Position numbers and translations under genes: made by a program. Under the pieces are notes generated by a model. The model saw only the letters and a list, made by a program, of their open reading frames with translations. It was not told where the DNA came from and made no database searches. From positions 1-38,701 of the forward strand of contig CACOMW010000013.1 in NCBI GenBank assembly GCA_902628365.1: 38,701 nt of DNA. Reading direction: 5' to 3'. Source of the DNA: an uncultured Marinoscillum sp. (GTDB taxonomy: Bacteria > Bacteroidota > Bacteroidia > Cytophagales > MED-G16). Below, piece after piece: positions 30,801 through 32,756 of this stretch. Every line of letters begins with the position of its first letter. Within the stretch, counting starts at the first letter, position 1.

Positions 30801-30902
30801 TAACAATGAAAAAGATGATTTCAACAGATAAGATTGAAACTTATTATATATACTTGGATGTGTTGTTTTCTTGTAAATAAACTTACCTTGTCTAAGATTC
30901 AT
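9894..30902 (-). CDS. 7002-aa T9SS-secreted modular surface protein (24 TSP3-Ig modules, 6 LTD-like inserts)
   Basis: This is a single uninterrupted 21-kb frame, by my estimate about 740 kDa. An extended N-terminus of about 29 residues precedes the hydrophobic SLLLFISFLLYG core, with cleavage likely after VLSA near residue 48. From about residue 77 it carries 24 modules of about 205-225 aa. Each is an Asp-rich TSP3-like segment ([48 protein letters not shown]) followed by an Ig-like domain (YQWQE, W-NL, YSGVTT-TL-I, YRV, F-C). Modules 2, 5, 8, 11, 12 and 15 are enlarged by lamin-tail-like inserts, and module 22 by two other domains. The protein ends with a complete CHU_C domain (about 6898-7002), so T9SS type B export to the surface is likely. 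It is the first gene of the minus-strand trio, with a possible promoter near 31090. A calcium-stiffened adhesin or matrix fibre is inferred from the fold content. The unbroken frame through so many repeats argues that it is functional and correctly assembled. Confidence 0.9.
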   Translation of the reverse strand: MNLRQGKFIYKKTTHPSIYNKFQSYLLKSSFSLLLFISFLLYGNVLSAKSFSFLVYSNKFPYPDVYVDPVPSNFLQQDYDDDGVPDSVDEDDDNDGILDSVEGNGDVDNDGKINKFDDDSDGDGCSDVLEAGFPDANNDKYYGDDDPVVNPQGRVIGAPYSTPADADNNGTKDYLEIGNELNITGHPTSLNVLVGTNVQFTGAGTVANGTITYNWQISTDGGGSWADLSNGGAYSGVTTTTLSITSVTIGMTNYSYRLYMRTPAFKCGDDKITNVAALTVFLPDFDNDQVPDEDDLDDDNDGILDDIEGTGDLDNDGKPNHQDYDSDGDGCKDVTEAGFTDGNNDGKLGYSPVQVNNQGKVTSGINNEDYQTPDDLDGNGTKDFLEAGGAVAVSQHPTTPQTLINGNLVNGISNTKNAAFSAAGTATGSVGYEWYESPDNGNTWESICDKPDLMITGVMEGSWQGGNWPRMIELYALKDIPDLRLYGIDVGTSSYTSNTNNSQSLSNQSLVAGQFYIITRYSHGTYFDDFFPGVPASQAGAGGHKMQTNNDVGNIDGRYPVVLYKRPDVNSSAWKKVDEAGLNGQNGWNAPWKYRDGWMYRKKNTGPKTTFNINDWTVCNDCMYMGGQGNGKNNDWHPADKKYPLKAFSSPGPVYGSCSNATLTIANVPFSMDGYKYKALTKSPAFKCDVDLFTNAADLTVFLDSDNDDIKDSDDLDDDNDGILDTDEGAGDADNDGIPNTLDLDSDGDGCFDVKEAGFTDGNNDGILGSPTYQYDGQGKVSAVVSDGYTTPDDIDNNGTKDFLQVGGAINLITHPSAILIASGTNGTFTVNSASVSAMAYQWQEKIGAGNWANIANGGVYSGATTATLTLTNVPGSMDQRKYRVIISTPSFVCGSDVTSNDALLSVKTDNDNDGVNNANDLDDDNDGILDTEEGTGDIDNDGIPNHFDLDSDGDGCKDVIEAGLTDPDNNGILGTGTSTGNAGTDVKVDPNNGKVIKNADNSNVAGYTSPSALDRDSNGTHDYKEVGGNPSVSTQPLDYTRAEGDIFTFSVAGTAVGGVTYQWQESVDNGQNWSNLSNGGIYGGVTTTTLTITGPALNKHDNKYRAVISPLAFVCGTPATSNAATMNVLLDTDDDLVPDTFDRDDDNDGILDQDEPGDSDSDGIPDRLELDSDNDGCKDVVEAGWSNFTSKSVDDGSDNNGKPGDGNYTCTPGNTNNCTVYVYYNGTTISTTSNNGKIKTHQSNGFYSSSYLDDLDGNGTHDFQEAGTAASNNNVCPSNQTKTVNQTATFTANATPNGKVKYTWQESFDNGSTWRNLDDPLMITGVMSGGRSNDYPIVVELYAISDVANLNIYNVGIDQNQNANQNYHRYPYYTLPNVALPKGSYFYVYYDQNQFNNYFSNYLSTSDKIAGTNTNASRNQGHFHTTRAGDDAITLIRKHTVPNPDVWEIVDVVGVIGEDGTGKAWEYNEGWLYRKANKFPTPTFNMNDWTACNNCLDNANTHQEAINLAGDKHFPIKTISYPKAGSYSNVNAATLNVTNVLVSQNGNKYRSLLSTEGFKCGADATTCTATLTVHPDNDLDGVKDSDDLDDDNDGILDTVEGDADPDNDGIPNWFDLDSDGDTCKDVIEAGFTDANDDGMLGPDAPPNVDGDGKVTGHGGYTTPNDLDNNGTKDYLQAGTAVSILANPVKRITNANTTVTYTVSAAGTGGITYQWQEKVPGGNWANITNGGKYSGATTATLTLTDVISSMNNNKYRVTVKILSFACDQDITTPEVFLRISNDFDQDGIINSVDLDDDNDGILDTEETGGDLDGDGVPNWFDLDSDGDGCKDVKEAGLEDPDDNGILGTGATNAVVVDNNGKVIKNENQTPVTGYTDPLDADNSGTKDYKELSAGVTVTAHPVNRVVVQRGTTTFTADGSLNGGAVISFRWQVSTNGGFNWQNLANNAIYSGVTTKVLTVTNPPLNFTGNLYRLSLNNASFECDIDVYSNNGLLTVKADTDADGVADENDIDDDNDGILDGIEGSGDFDQDGIINSLDLDSDADGCPDVQEAGLPDPDDNGILGTGTSTGNAGTDVKVDPNNGKVIKNANNSNVTGYITPVDLNENGVKDYLEEGSAVVSKTCPANVTVDQGGNASFQTDVVINSGSVSYQWQYKAPGGSWKNIPDTDLMISAVVRADRSSNNRPEFIELYALKDIADLSLYGIDVANSGNGYESTAFADALNNVSLSKGSYYYMFYNDSYFDAWAGFDGGAAGVGEYSSELNYLNGRKPVILYKRSSTNANDWKIVDDFGGNGEDASGDPWRYDNAWVKRKNNTLPSTTFDFNDWERCSGGQNCLNYVNGNSNTNATIGAQAFPFKTFTSNLPFSNPKTKTLNLTDVQYDWNGYQIKALIPTLGYACDVDQETCAATLTVTPTDTDDDGVPDKDDLDDDNDGILDTEEGTEDLDNDGIINSLDIDSDGDGCKDVIEAGFTDSNDDGMLGPDASPNVDNSGKVTGQGGYTTPSAVDGDSNGTKDYKEVGAVAQITTQPSDALREVNDDVTFTVTATTTGSLSYQWQKKEVGGAWQDLSNGGPYSNVTTNSMKIDPIAQNMSLTKYRAIVRTSAFLCDTDLNSSEVTLTVKEDTDDDGVSNDSDLDDDNDGILDTDENSGGSSDIDNDGIPNSLDLDSDGDGCLDVTEAGFIDGDANGVLGSNPVVVNQFGLVTDWAGKTGASGYTDEADGDANGTKDYKEAGGKVTSITNPNSIIVSDKRNVTFTVAANAPGGIAYRWQESTNNGQSWSTLFDGGKYSGTLTNTMQITDATLAFSGNQYRALLITSSYVCDQDTTSAGAVLTVLPDNDEDNVQDIYDLDDDNDGILDTEEGMDDIDLDGIPNQFDLDSDGDGCKDVIEAGLTDPDNNGILGTGTSVGNAGTDVKVDPNNGKVIKNQDNSNVAGYNTPQDLDSNNKKDFLEKGSQVQINSQPVNKTVLESNDAVLSVTGSSLANISYKWQQSTTDCNTWSDIVETPALMITGVLDGNRNGSNWPRMVELYAVRDIPNLAAYGLDIAQDGANSTAPDNALGANGWNSMTPSNPAMTLQKGQYLLVEYSNWQNGNHNYEYFEDKIPSSSANHKFFRFYRLNQMSGNDPVVLYKRPNPDQNSGWTQVDIFGVNGQDGTGQSWEYKDGWAYRKNGRAASNVFSLNDWKMCNDCISGISINSAAANPYPIMTFKNPQEFFGTNTNSLSINNVPFTMNQNKYRVILSTPGFSCGNDVNSNCVTLTVSQDTDFDGDGIGDSQDLDADNDGILNSVEGNGDTDGDGKPDYLDKDSDNDGCNDVLEAGFTDSDNDGFLGLSAGNPTQLIVDINGVVTSGSDGYTTPEDLDNNGVPDYKQVGGPITLTRSPISTTVLSGSDFSFIGSSTSASSINKQWQISDDKGVTWSSLQESPHLMITGVFDGVKNNHWPKVVELYAVKDIPDLRYFSINVGHDGNTRTTPQNSNAIFPNVSLDSGQYYYVHYWGWNNYMRGYFAEMNNNNQLVNMPSTQAGIGGHKQLGNGSNGRTNYINGNDVVYLFRRPDVNATWNQGWEVVDVFGVSGENGNGKAWDYENGWAYRRDTTQASSTFNVNDWTICKNCQRKENNSGWFNNNHDAIVDSIDVKIVHQVALQGSNIKKISRRFPLKSFSEPTFISGVNSDTLSIKNIPFAWNHENCTRDNHNHGSLNHRKGTKFSLVMSTPEYHCDVDIFTAANVLNVFRPDPDGDGVFDWDDLDDDNDGILDVHEDVGNTDIDGDGIINSLDRDADGDGCLDVIEAGFVDGDNNGILGNSPVQVNEFGIVVNWVGKDPNATTKNGYTDPEAIDLNNNGTFDFMEPGSAITITSQMVATTYSNGVDPVELTVPVTVVGPITYQWKKSPDGVNWSNITAGAPFAGETTNKLTITDPSTLNNYRFKVFMTTPAYVCDTDIESTPTKLSFSGDFDEDGIVDGIDLDDDNDGILDSEEGTNDIDNDGLPNYFDLDSDGDGCPDVQEAGLTDPDDNGILGTGLTNTVVVNNQGLVIKNADNSDVNPAGYTDPADLDNDGVDDYKEAGVVPTITVHPTSVSKIKSGATSFTVTATTNPATPMNYQWQVKVGSAAWTDLANLAPYSGVTTKTLNISAVTNSMNGYKYRVKVITPTFVCAADLPSNEAILTVLPDFDDDGLDDSVDLDDDNDGILDTEEDAGNSDIDGDGQPNSRDLDSDNDGCFDVQEAGLIDPDNNGILGTGLTNTVKVDNEGKVIKNADNSNVNPAGYTTPSAIDGDGNGTFDYKESGSSVTFSAPASNTISVLQGNNATIQTSITGTGSLSYQWQKSKDGANWQDIDESPSLIISGVFKGDIGNTYPRAIELYAFEDVADLSVYGIEIASDGNQPAGKMFSLNNVSITAGSYYVISEPGTYYKTWFGVDPNQQEFTNIFDGNDAILLYKNNSIVDVAGVPGENGTGKNWDHTNGWIYRKNGTVAKTTFSINDWTVCKDCSDNFGNNASMTNPFKTKTLSNPTAYRGVNTATLNILKVSPLFDEMNYRLVITTPGYVCQQVAQSDPVKLILQLDNDEDGIIDSEDLDDDNDGILDTEEGNGDIDGDGIKNSFDLDSDGDGCPDVQEAGLIDPDDNAILGTGLTNTVKVDAQGRVIKNADNSDVNPPGYTTPSALDGDGNGTFDYKEAGTPVTLTTQPNPVTITQNKQSTFSVAATTQTTVHYQWQESTNNGQNWTNLTNAGIYSGANTNTLIISKGSLNMNNNLYRCVVKNNAYLCGNDVTSQAVKLTIQPDNDEDGITDDIDEDDDNDGIKDIQEDAGNNDIDGDGIINSFDLDSDGDGCFDVQEAGFTDPDDNGILGTGATDAVGVNAQGLVINNANGSAVNSGYTPTKDGDANGVKDYKQAGVALQITTQPVGKTVTLGANIVITVQSANPQTTVYQWQEGNPNNNPMSWSNILNLAPYSGANTNQLTITNPQLALDGYKYRVILTNPSYACSTPLTSNMVPIGVTTDYDDDGIPDNIDLDDDNDGILDTEETDDDLDNDGLPNRFDLDSDGDGCPDVQEAGLTDPDNNGILGTGLTNTVKVNVDGKVIKNADDSNVNPPGYTTPAGLDRDNNGIQDYKESGTVEFTTQPANITVTKNFNATFSFVTSFQGTVTYQWQEKVGNGNWTNLVQSNPPNAVTPYTGVTSQTLTVSSVTNAMNGNKYRVLASVPANVCVPTQPSGQATLTVLTDFDDDGIDDSVDLDDDNDGILDTEEDAGNNNIDGDGEPNSRDLDSDGDGCPDVQEAGLTDPDDNGILGTGLTNTVKVDAQGRVIKNADNSDVNPPGYTTPNDLDGNGVKDYLEKGSAPTFTSQPANITKIKSGTVTFTFAETTNPATTTTYQWQEKTVGGNWTNLVQSNPPNAVTPYTGVTTQTLTVTNISNAMNGNKYRVLVATPSLVCAADLPSNEALLTVLKDFDDDGVPDNVDLDDDNDGILDTEEGEDDLDGNGEPNRRDLDSDGDGCPDVQEAGLYDPDDNGIVTIGSTSEVKVDAQGLVIASVNGTPIQASQGYTTPSAVDADNNGTLDYKEVGSPITNIVQPPASISTLPNAAVQMTIDLTVTGTVTYKWQQKISNSASWTDLNNVAPYSGVDTKTLQISDPSSMHRYKFRVIVSTPSYVCQPDVISSETEIIISVDNDDDGVLDGDDLDDDNDGILDTEEQNNDLDNDGLPNYFDLDSDGDGCPDVLEAGFSDPNGDSILANLPVVVDAQGLVIGTNRVDGYTNPNDLDGNGEKDYLEAGSKPTFTSHPQDISVLKGSSAFFTFLSSAQGTLTYQWQLSTDGVSWVNLSNTSPYSGVTSDSLKISSVSSSMQNYNYRVVVTNSAYVCDPSAISNVGILSLLADNDDDGIPDNVDLDDDNDGILDTEEGMGDIDKDGIPNQFDLDSDGDGCFDVNEAGFRDDDDDGILGKSPVVEDSLGLVISDAYNAPVNDGYTTPNDSDNNGISDYKEVGSSIFVQASLDNSKLKIKTKGTTSTYNGGYPITSTPYHIKGTGQAPITFMDTIGVSVDLVQGAQFEKCVPKLKISSFNDGLKVFINGDTILYFNQSHWDPAILIGASPNNTKNVFGPNGMFDIDGSGKWEPKKGEGNMEGIIENGEIKIYATTTNGTRENILDFMDSNSSLWVRKNNINFDCISGFELVYGNTKWFSNSNVGGGTKIIVGPGGFTTNYVSIGDFFGQSFITDQQTGGELTEVWVDALKGKSGISRSEYENGLSNSKVQIRQYVNNNETGQNHALTGQILATSVAYSFTIDDQGGIAEDVVFEFSSNNPLILDPNTEYIIELVTPNNIEIHYDDNINFYPLGRAYDIGGTNSSINKDIPFEARYTSTINPPTFIDIESKIDVFGTIDAFILDPIDSIETTTGNDSTIVSIDVNAAGIIDYQWQESRDTAKTWINLIESSMYKGVKTDSLIISEPLLTMNGYLYRSLVSTPGFNCGNDFVSQPQMIAVDPDNDDDGIPDDDDLDDDNDGILDIDETNDDFDGDGIPNYFDLDSDGDGCPDVIEAGFSDPNNDSILADVPVVVDSDGLVIGTNKVDGYTDPNDNDADGNKDYLQEGSGITIDKQPQSVTIMEGSDTLFIASATAKGIISYQWQESRDSTTWNNLTEISPYSGVTNDTLTISNIDYVMHGYQYRVLFINPSYACDSLRISDEAILDIIKDSDEDDVPDEPDDLDDDNDGILDVVEDTVDTDGDGIPNHLDLDSDGDGCYDVIEAGFSDPDNDGILGTSPVTVDSLGKVIKNADGTDVIDGYTEPADLNQNGIKDYLEAGVLIDLLSSPVSFTSLAEKDTLILKGETNIGDFLYQWQESSDDGVTWNNLSDTINDGITYKGTKTKELTIMPLEMFMDTYRYRLVISNPTYLCQDDVISEEALLEVYPNEIHIPSGFSPDGDGTNDTWVIRGLDPYPNNKVTIYNRWEIKVYEREKYFNQWDGKRNVSGTEASGISKKSKKLLPEGVYFYILDLGDGRRKPLKGYVYLRRRD
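9897..10212 (-). other. CHU_C / T9SS type B sorting domain of the 7002-aa protein
   Basis: Residues about 6898-7002 read HIPSGFSPDGDGTNDTW, then KVTIYNRWEIKVYER, an NQWDG turn, LPEGVYFYILDLGDG and a closing KGYVYLRR strand with an Arg-rich end. All core motifs of the gliding-motility-associated C-terminal domain are present. A Ser/Lys-rich insertion (SGISKKSKKL) precedes the YFY strand. Confidence 0.94.
11760..12344 (-). other. Unrecognised beta-rich domain following the YTGGYPI domain in module 22
   Basis: Residues about 6187-6381. It begins VSIGDFFGQSFITDQQTGGELTE as text runs VSIGDFFGQSF and TGGELTEVWVDAL, followed by SKVQIRQYVN, GQILATSVAYSF, VVFEFSSNNPLILDPNTEY and IIELVTP. The pattern 'QSF...G.L..V.V......VQIR.Y......L.....F.F.....L.PNTEYIIEL' resembles beta-sandwich domains that follow 'maximum-effect' strands in many secreted bacterial proteins. 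No family is assigned. It is unique within the window and leads into an otherwise normal Ig-like half-module (DYQWQES). Confidence 0.45.
12345..12950 (-). other. Inserted domain of unknown fold (YTGGYPI family, copy 2)
   Basis: Residues about 5985-6187, placed after the TSP3 half of module 22. It shares ordered landmarks with the copy in the 1671-aa protein (about 485-1080): Y[NT]GGYPI, ISSFNDGLKVFINGD, FNQSHWDP, GMFDIDGSGKWEP, KGEGNMEGII, TRENILDFMD and NFDCISGFELVYGN. The conservation between two non-homologous host repeats shows that it is a mobile, independently folding module. Its function is unknown. Confidence 0.7.
17390..17905 (-). other. Lamin-tail-like domain 6 (module 15)
   Basis: Residues about 4333-4505. 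Starts with LIISGVFKG and IELYAFEDVADLSVYGIEI, passes GWIYRKNG, and ends with INDWTVCKDC. It is the shortest of the six copies, with a compact loop between the YYVI strand and the ILLYK strand. Confidence 0.6.
19910..20635 (-). other. Lamin-tail-like domain 5 (module 12)
   Basis: Residues about 3423-3665. Starts LMITGVFDG, then VVELYAVKDIPDLRYFSINVG, GWAYRRD and VNDWTICKNC. It is the longest copy: about 40 extra residues (from ENNSGWFNNN to IKKISRR) separate the CxxC from the return to the Ig fold. It directly follows the module carrying copy 4, breaking the three-module rhythm of copies 1-4. Confidence 0.6.
21270..21895 (-). other. Lamin-tail-like domain 4 (module 11)
   Basis: Residues about 3003-3211. 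Starts LMITGVLDGNRNGSNWPR and MVELYAVRDIPNLAAYGLDIA, continues through LLVEYSNW and VVLYKRPNPD, then GWAYRKNG and LNDWKMCNDC. Confidence 0.6.
23800..24415 (-). other. Lamin-tail-like domain 3 (module 8)
   Basis: Residues about 2163-2368. Starts LMISAVVRADRSSNNRPE, then FIELYALKDIADLSLYGIDV and VILYKRSS. It deviates at its end: the usual GW-YRK is AWVKRK, and the CxxC is widened to CSGGQNC. Confidence 0.6.
26330..26950 (-). other. Lamin-tail-like domain 2 (module 5)
   Basis: Residues about 1318-1525. Starts LMITGVMSGGRSNDYP, then VVELYAISDVANLNIYNVGI, YVYYDQNQF, ITLIRKH, GWLYRKAN and MNDWTACNNC. The host module also has an unusually long TSP3 half with a Cys-containing insertion (YTCTPGNTNNCTVYVYYNG). 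Confidence 0.6.
28925..29560 (-). other. Lamin-tail-like domain 1 (module 2)
   Basis: Residues about 448-660. Starts LMITGVMEGSWQGGNWPR, then MIELYALKDIPDLRLYGIDV, FYIITRYSHG, VVLYKRPDV, GWMYRKKN and INDWTVCNDC. The 'LMITGV...ELYA..DI.DL..YGI' start resembles LTD (lamin-tail) domains of marine Bacteroidota proteins. The family assignment is by motif only. Confidence 0.6.
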
Positions 30903-31057
30903 ATTATTTTAAATTACCTTAAAATCACCTATCAGTTATGAATAAGTAAAAATTTAGTTCTCATAAAATAAACTCTTTATTCAAGAGCAATCTTATTTCA
31001 AGTCTAGCGGTTTATATTCTTTCATACACAAATATGAAACAATTTGGGTAGCATGAC

Positions 31058-31074
31058 TTAACATGTAGTGTTAA
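31058..31074. promoter_or_regulatory. Perfect dyad TTAACA-N5-TGTTAA, possible operator
   Basis: TTAACATGTAGTGTTAA is a perfect 6+6 inverted repeat with a 5-nt spacer. If the TATATTTG element at 31087-31094 is used, this dyad lies roughly from +6 to +22 of the giant-gene transcript, where a repressor or a leader hairpin could act. No regulator is encoded nearby. Chance occurrence in AT-rich DNA is possible. Confidence 0.3.
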
Positions 31075-31086
31075 CCAAAACCCAGG

Positions 31087-31094
31087 CAAATATA
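31087..31094 (-). promoter_or_regulatory. Candidate Bacteroidota -7 element (TATATTTG) for the giant-gene cluster
   Basis: On the minus strand the bases read TATATTTG, an exact match to the Bacteroidota TAnnTTTG -7 consensus, about 185 bp before the 7002-aa start codon. No TTTG/TTG -33 box lies at the usual spacing. The match is therefore partial and the implied leader is long. Confidence 0.3.
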
Positions 31095-31197
31095 ACTTCT
31101 TTATAAGTTTTAAAAGAATTTATAACAATTTTTTATCAGTTATTTCAAAAAAGATACACTTAGATAGAATAGGTATATAAAAAGGGTAAAAATTTTT

Positions 31198-31213
31198 AAT
31201 TCCTTGGGGAATT
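31198..31213. repeat. Perfect 6-bp stem-loop AATTCC-TTGG-GGAATT
   Basis: A 6+6 inverted repeat with a 4-nt loop lies 30 bp before the lipoprotein start, followed by a T-rich stretch. It could be a leader hairpin or an operator for the plus-strand genes. The stem is short and only two of its six pairs are G-C. Confidence 0.25.
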
Positions 31214-31243
31214 TGATTTTTATCAATACAATTGTAGAAAAAT

Positions 31244-31648
31244 ATGAAAATTATCTATCCATTATACGTTTTAATTGCATTTTTTATTTTTTCATGCAAC
31301 CCAAATCACCCAAAAATTGAAGGGTTAGACTATACGGTATGGAAATACGATCAAGGCGGATGCAATGGAGACAGAGAAAAAATGGTTTCTCTTGTTAATG
31401 AGAACAAGGAACAGTTTCTATATTTTAATCAGAATAAGATCATTTCTATGTTTGGAAAGCCAGAAAACCAGACTTTATATACTAGAAGCCAAACAATCTA
31501 TTTTTATCATGTAAAAAACTCCTCTCTATGTGAGGAAACCGAAGATAATGCAGACAATTCAAAAACAGTTATGCTTCAAATTCGTTTTGACGCATTGAAT
31601 AGATCAAAGGAATTGTTTGTCTATAATTATAATGATTTAGAGATTTAA
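31244..31648 (+). CDS. Small putative lipoprotein (134 aa)
   Basis: The protein starts with a lipoprotein signal (hydrophobic YPLYVLIAFFIF, then lipobox IFSC with Cys18), so it is probably lipidated and anchored in the inner or outer membrane. The mature part is about 116 aa. Its middle contains FNQNKIISMFGKPE followed by YTRSQTIYFYHV and a final strand-rich stretch (MLQIRFD to LFVYNY). The 'helix, FGKP, tyrosine-rich beta strands' layout is reminiscent of the BamE/SmpA fold, but that is a pattern impression only. Two Cys pairs of candidates remain (GGC and SSLC). The aldolase gene follows 41 bp downstream on the same strand, so the two may be cotranscribed. Function is unknown. Confidence 0.75.
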   Translation: MKIIYPLYVLIAFFIFSCNPNHPKIEGLDYTVWKYDQGGCNGDREKMVSLVNENKEQFLYFNQNKIISMFGKPENQTLYTRSQTIYFYHVKNSSLCEETEDNADNSKTVMLQIRFDALNRSKELFVYNYNDLEI

Positions 31649-31689
31649 TATTCAGCTTAGATGTATACCTTTACATGAAAAATTGAGCT

Positions 31690-32754
31690 ATGAGATTTAA
31701 TTCAGGAGTCTTACATGGAGAAGAAGTTAGAGAGTTGCTTCGATATGCTAACAAAAATAAATTTGCCCTTCCTGCCGTAAATGTAGTTGGAACCAATACA
31801 GTAAATGCAGTGCTGCAAACCGCAAAAGAGGTTAATTCACCAGTAATTATACAGTTTTCAAACTCAGGAGGATCTTTTTTTGCTGGAAAACATTTAGATA
31901 ATAAATACGAGAAATCATCAATTTTAGGGTGCGTATCAGGAGCTTACCATACACATCTTGTAGCCAAAGAATATGGTGTTCCCGTAATTCTTCATACCGA
32001 TCATTGTGCAAAAAAATTACTTCCTTGGGTTGATGGGCTTTTGGAAGAGGGTGAAGAATTTTATAAAAAAGAAGGTAGGCCTCTATACTCCTCTCATATG
32101 ATAGATCTTTCAGAAGAGCCTCTTGAAGAAAATATTAGCATATGCAAAGAATATTTTAAAAGAATGGATAAAATTGGCATGACCATTGAAATTGAGTTAG
32201 GAATAACTGGAGGTGAAGAAGATGGTGTAGACAACACAAACGTTGAGGCATCTAAACTATATACTCAGCCTGAAGATGTATGCTATGCATATGAGCAATT
32301 AATGGAAATAAGCTCAAATTTTACGATTGCAGCATCATTTGGAAATGTACATGGAGTTTATAAGCCAGGAAATGTTTCTTTAAAACCTGAAATTTTAAAG
32401 CAATCACAACACTTTATAGAAGACAAGCACCAATGTGACCCAAACCCAGTAAATTTTGTGTTTCATGGCGGCTCGGGATCTTCTCCTCAAGATATTAAAG
32501 AAGCAATTGATTATGGAGTGATAAAAATGAATTTGGATACAGATATGCAATGGGCATTTCATAAAGGCGTTTACACTTACTATGAAAAAAATGCTGATTA
32601 CCTTAAAACTCAATTGGGTAATCCCGAAGGAGATGGAAAACCTAATAAAAAATACTATGACCCTAGAAAGTGGCTTTTAGAAGGTGAAAAAAAGCTTATT
32701 GAAAGGTTAAGACAATCTTTTATAGATCTGAACAATATTAATAGAAACGAGTAA
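31690..32754 (+). CDS. fbaA: Class II fructose-bisphosphate aldolase
   Basis: This enzyme reversibly cleaves fructose 1,6-bisphosphate to dihydroxyacetone phosphate and glyceraldehyde 3-phosphate in cytoplasmic glycolysis and gluconeogenesis, using zinc. At 354 aa it has the normal class IIA length and aligns by eye with E. coli FbaA at a constant offset of five residues. The catalytic Asp104 and zinc ligand His105 lie in LHTDHCAKKLLPW. Glu169 lies in IEIELGITGGEEDGVDN, and the zinc ligands His221 (GNVHGVYKPGN) and His259 (FVFHGGSGSS) are present. The closing MNLDTDMQWA and KKYYDPRKWL motifs are intact. The stop lies 2 bp from the stop of the convergent downstream gene, so transcripts from the two sides probably overlap. 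Identification is firm. Confidence 0.97.
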   Translation: MRFNSGVLHGEEVRELLRYANKNKFALPAVNVVGTNTVNAVLQTAKEVNSPVIIQFSNSGGSFFAGKHLDNKYEKSSILGCVSGAYHTHLVAKEYGVPVILHTDHCAKKLLPWVDGLLEEGEEFYKKEGRPLYSSHMIDLSEEPLEENISICKEYFKRMDKIGMTIEIELGITGGEEDGVDNTNVEASKLYTQPEDVCYAYEQLMEISSNFTIAASFGNVHGVYKPGNVSLKPEILKQSQHFIEDKHQCDPNPVNFVFHGGSGSSPQDIKEAIDYGVIKMNLDTDMQWAFHKGVYTYYEKNADYLKTQLGNPEGDGKPNKKYYDPRKWLLEGEKKLIERLRQSFIDLNNINRNE

Positions 32755-32756
32755 GC

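Larger units (their letters stand above)
30903..31243. other. Intergenic region upstream of the giant-gene cluster (divergent promoters expected)
   Basis: This AT-rich 341-bp stretch separates the minus-strand 7002-aa gene from the plus-strand lipoprotein gene, so it should hold promoters for both directions. I see no ORF with coding character, no tRNA and no clear riboswitch. The features worth marking are a TAnnTTTG-type element facing the giant gene (31087-31094) and two perfect 6-bp dyads (31058-31074 and 31198-31213). Confidence 0.7.

Noticed and set aside
30903-31243. Small RNA or riboswitch in the 341-bp gap
   Set aside because: I found only short 6-bp dyads and no recognisable RNA family core.
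31244-31648. BamE assignment for the small lipoprotein
   Set aside because: Only a loose pattern (FGKP followed by beta strands) is seen; the key motifs are not clear enough to name the protein.
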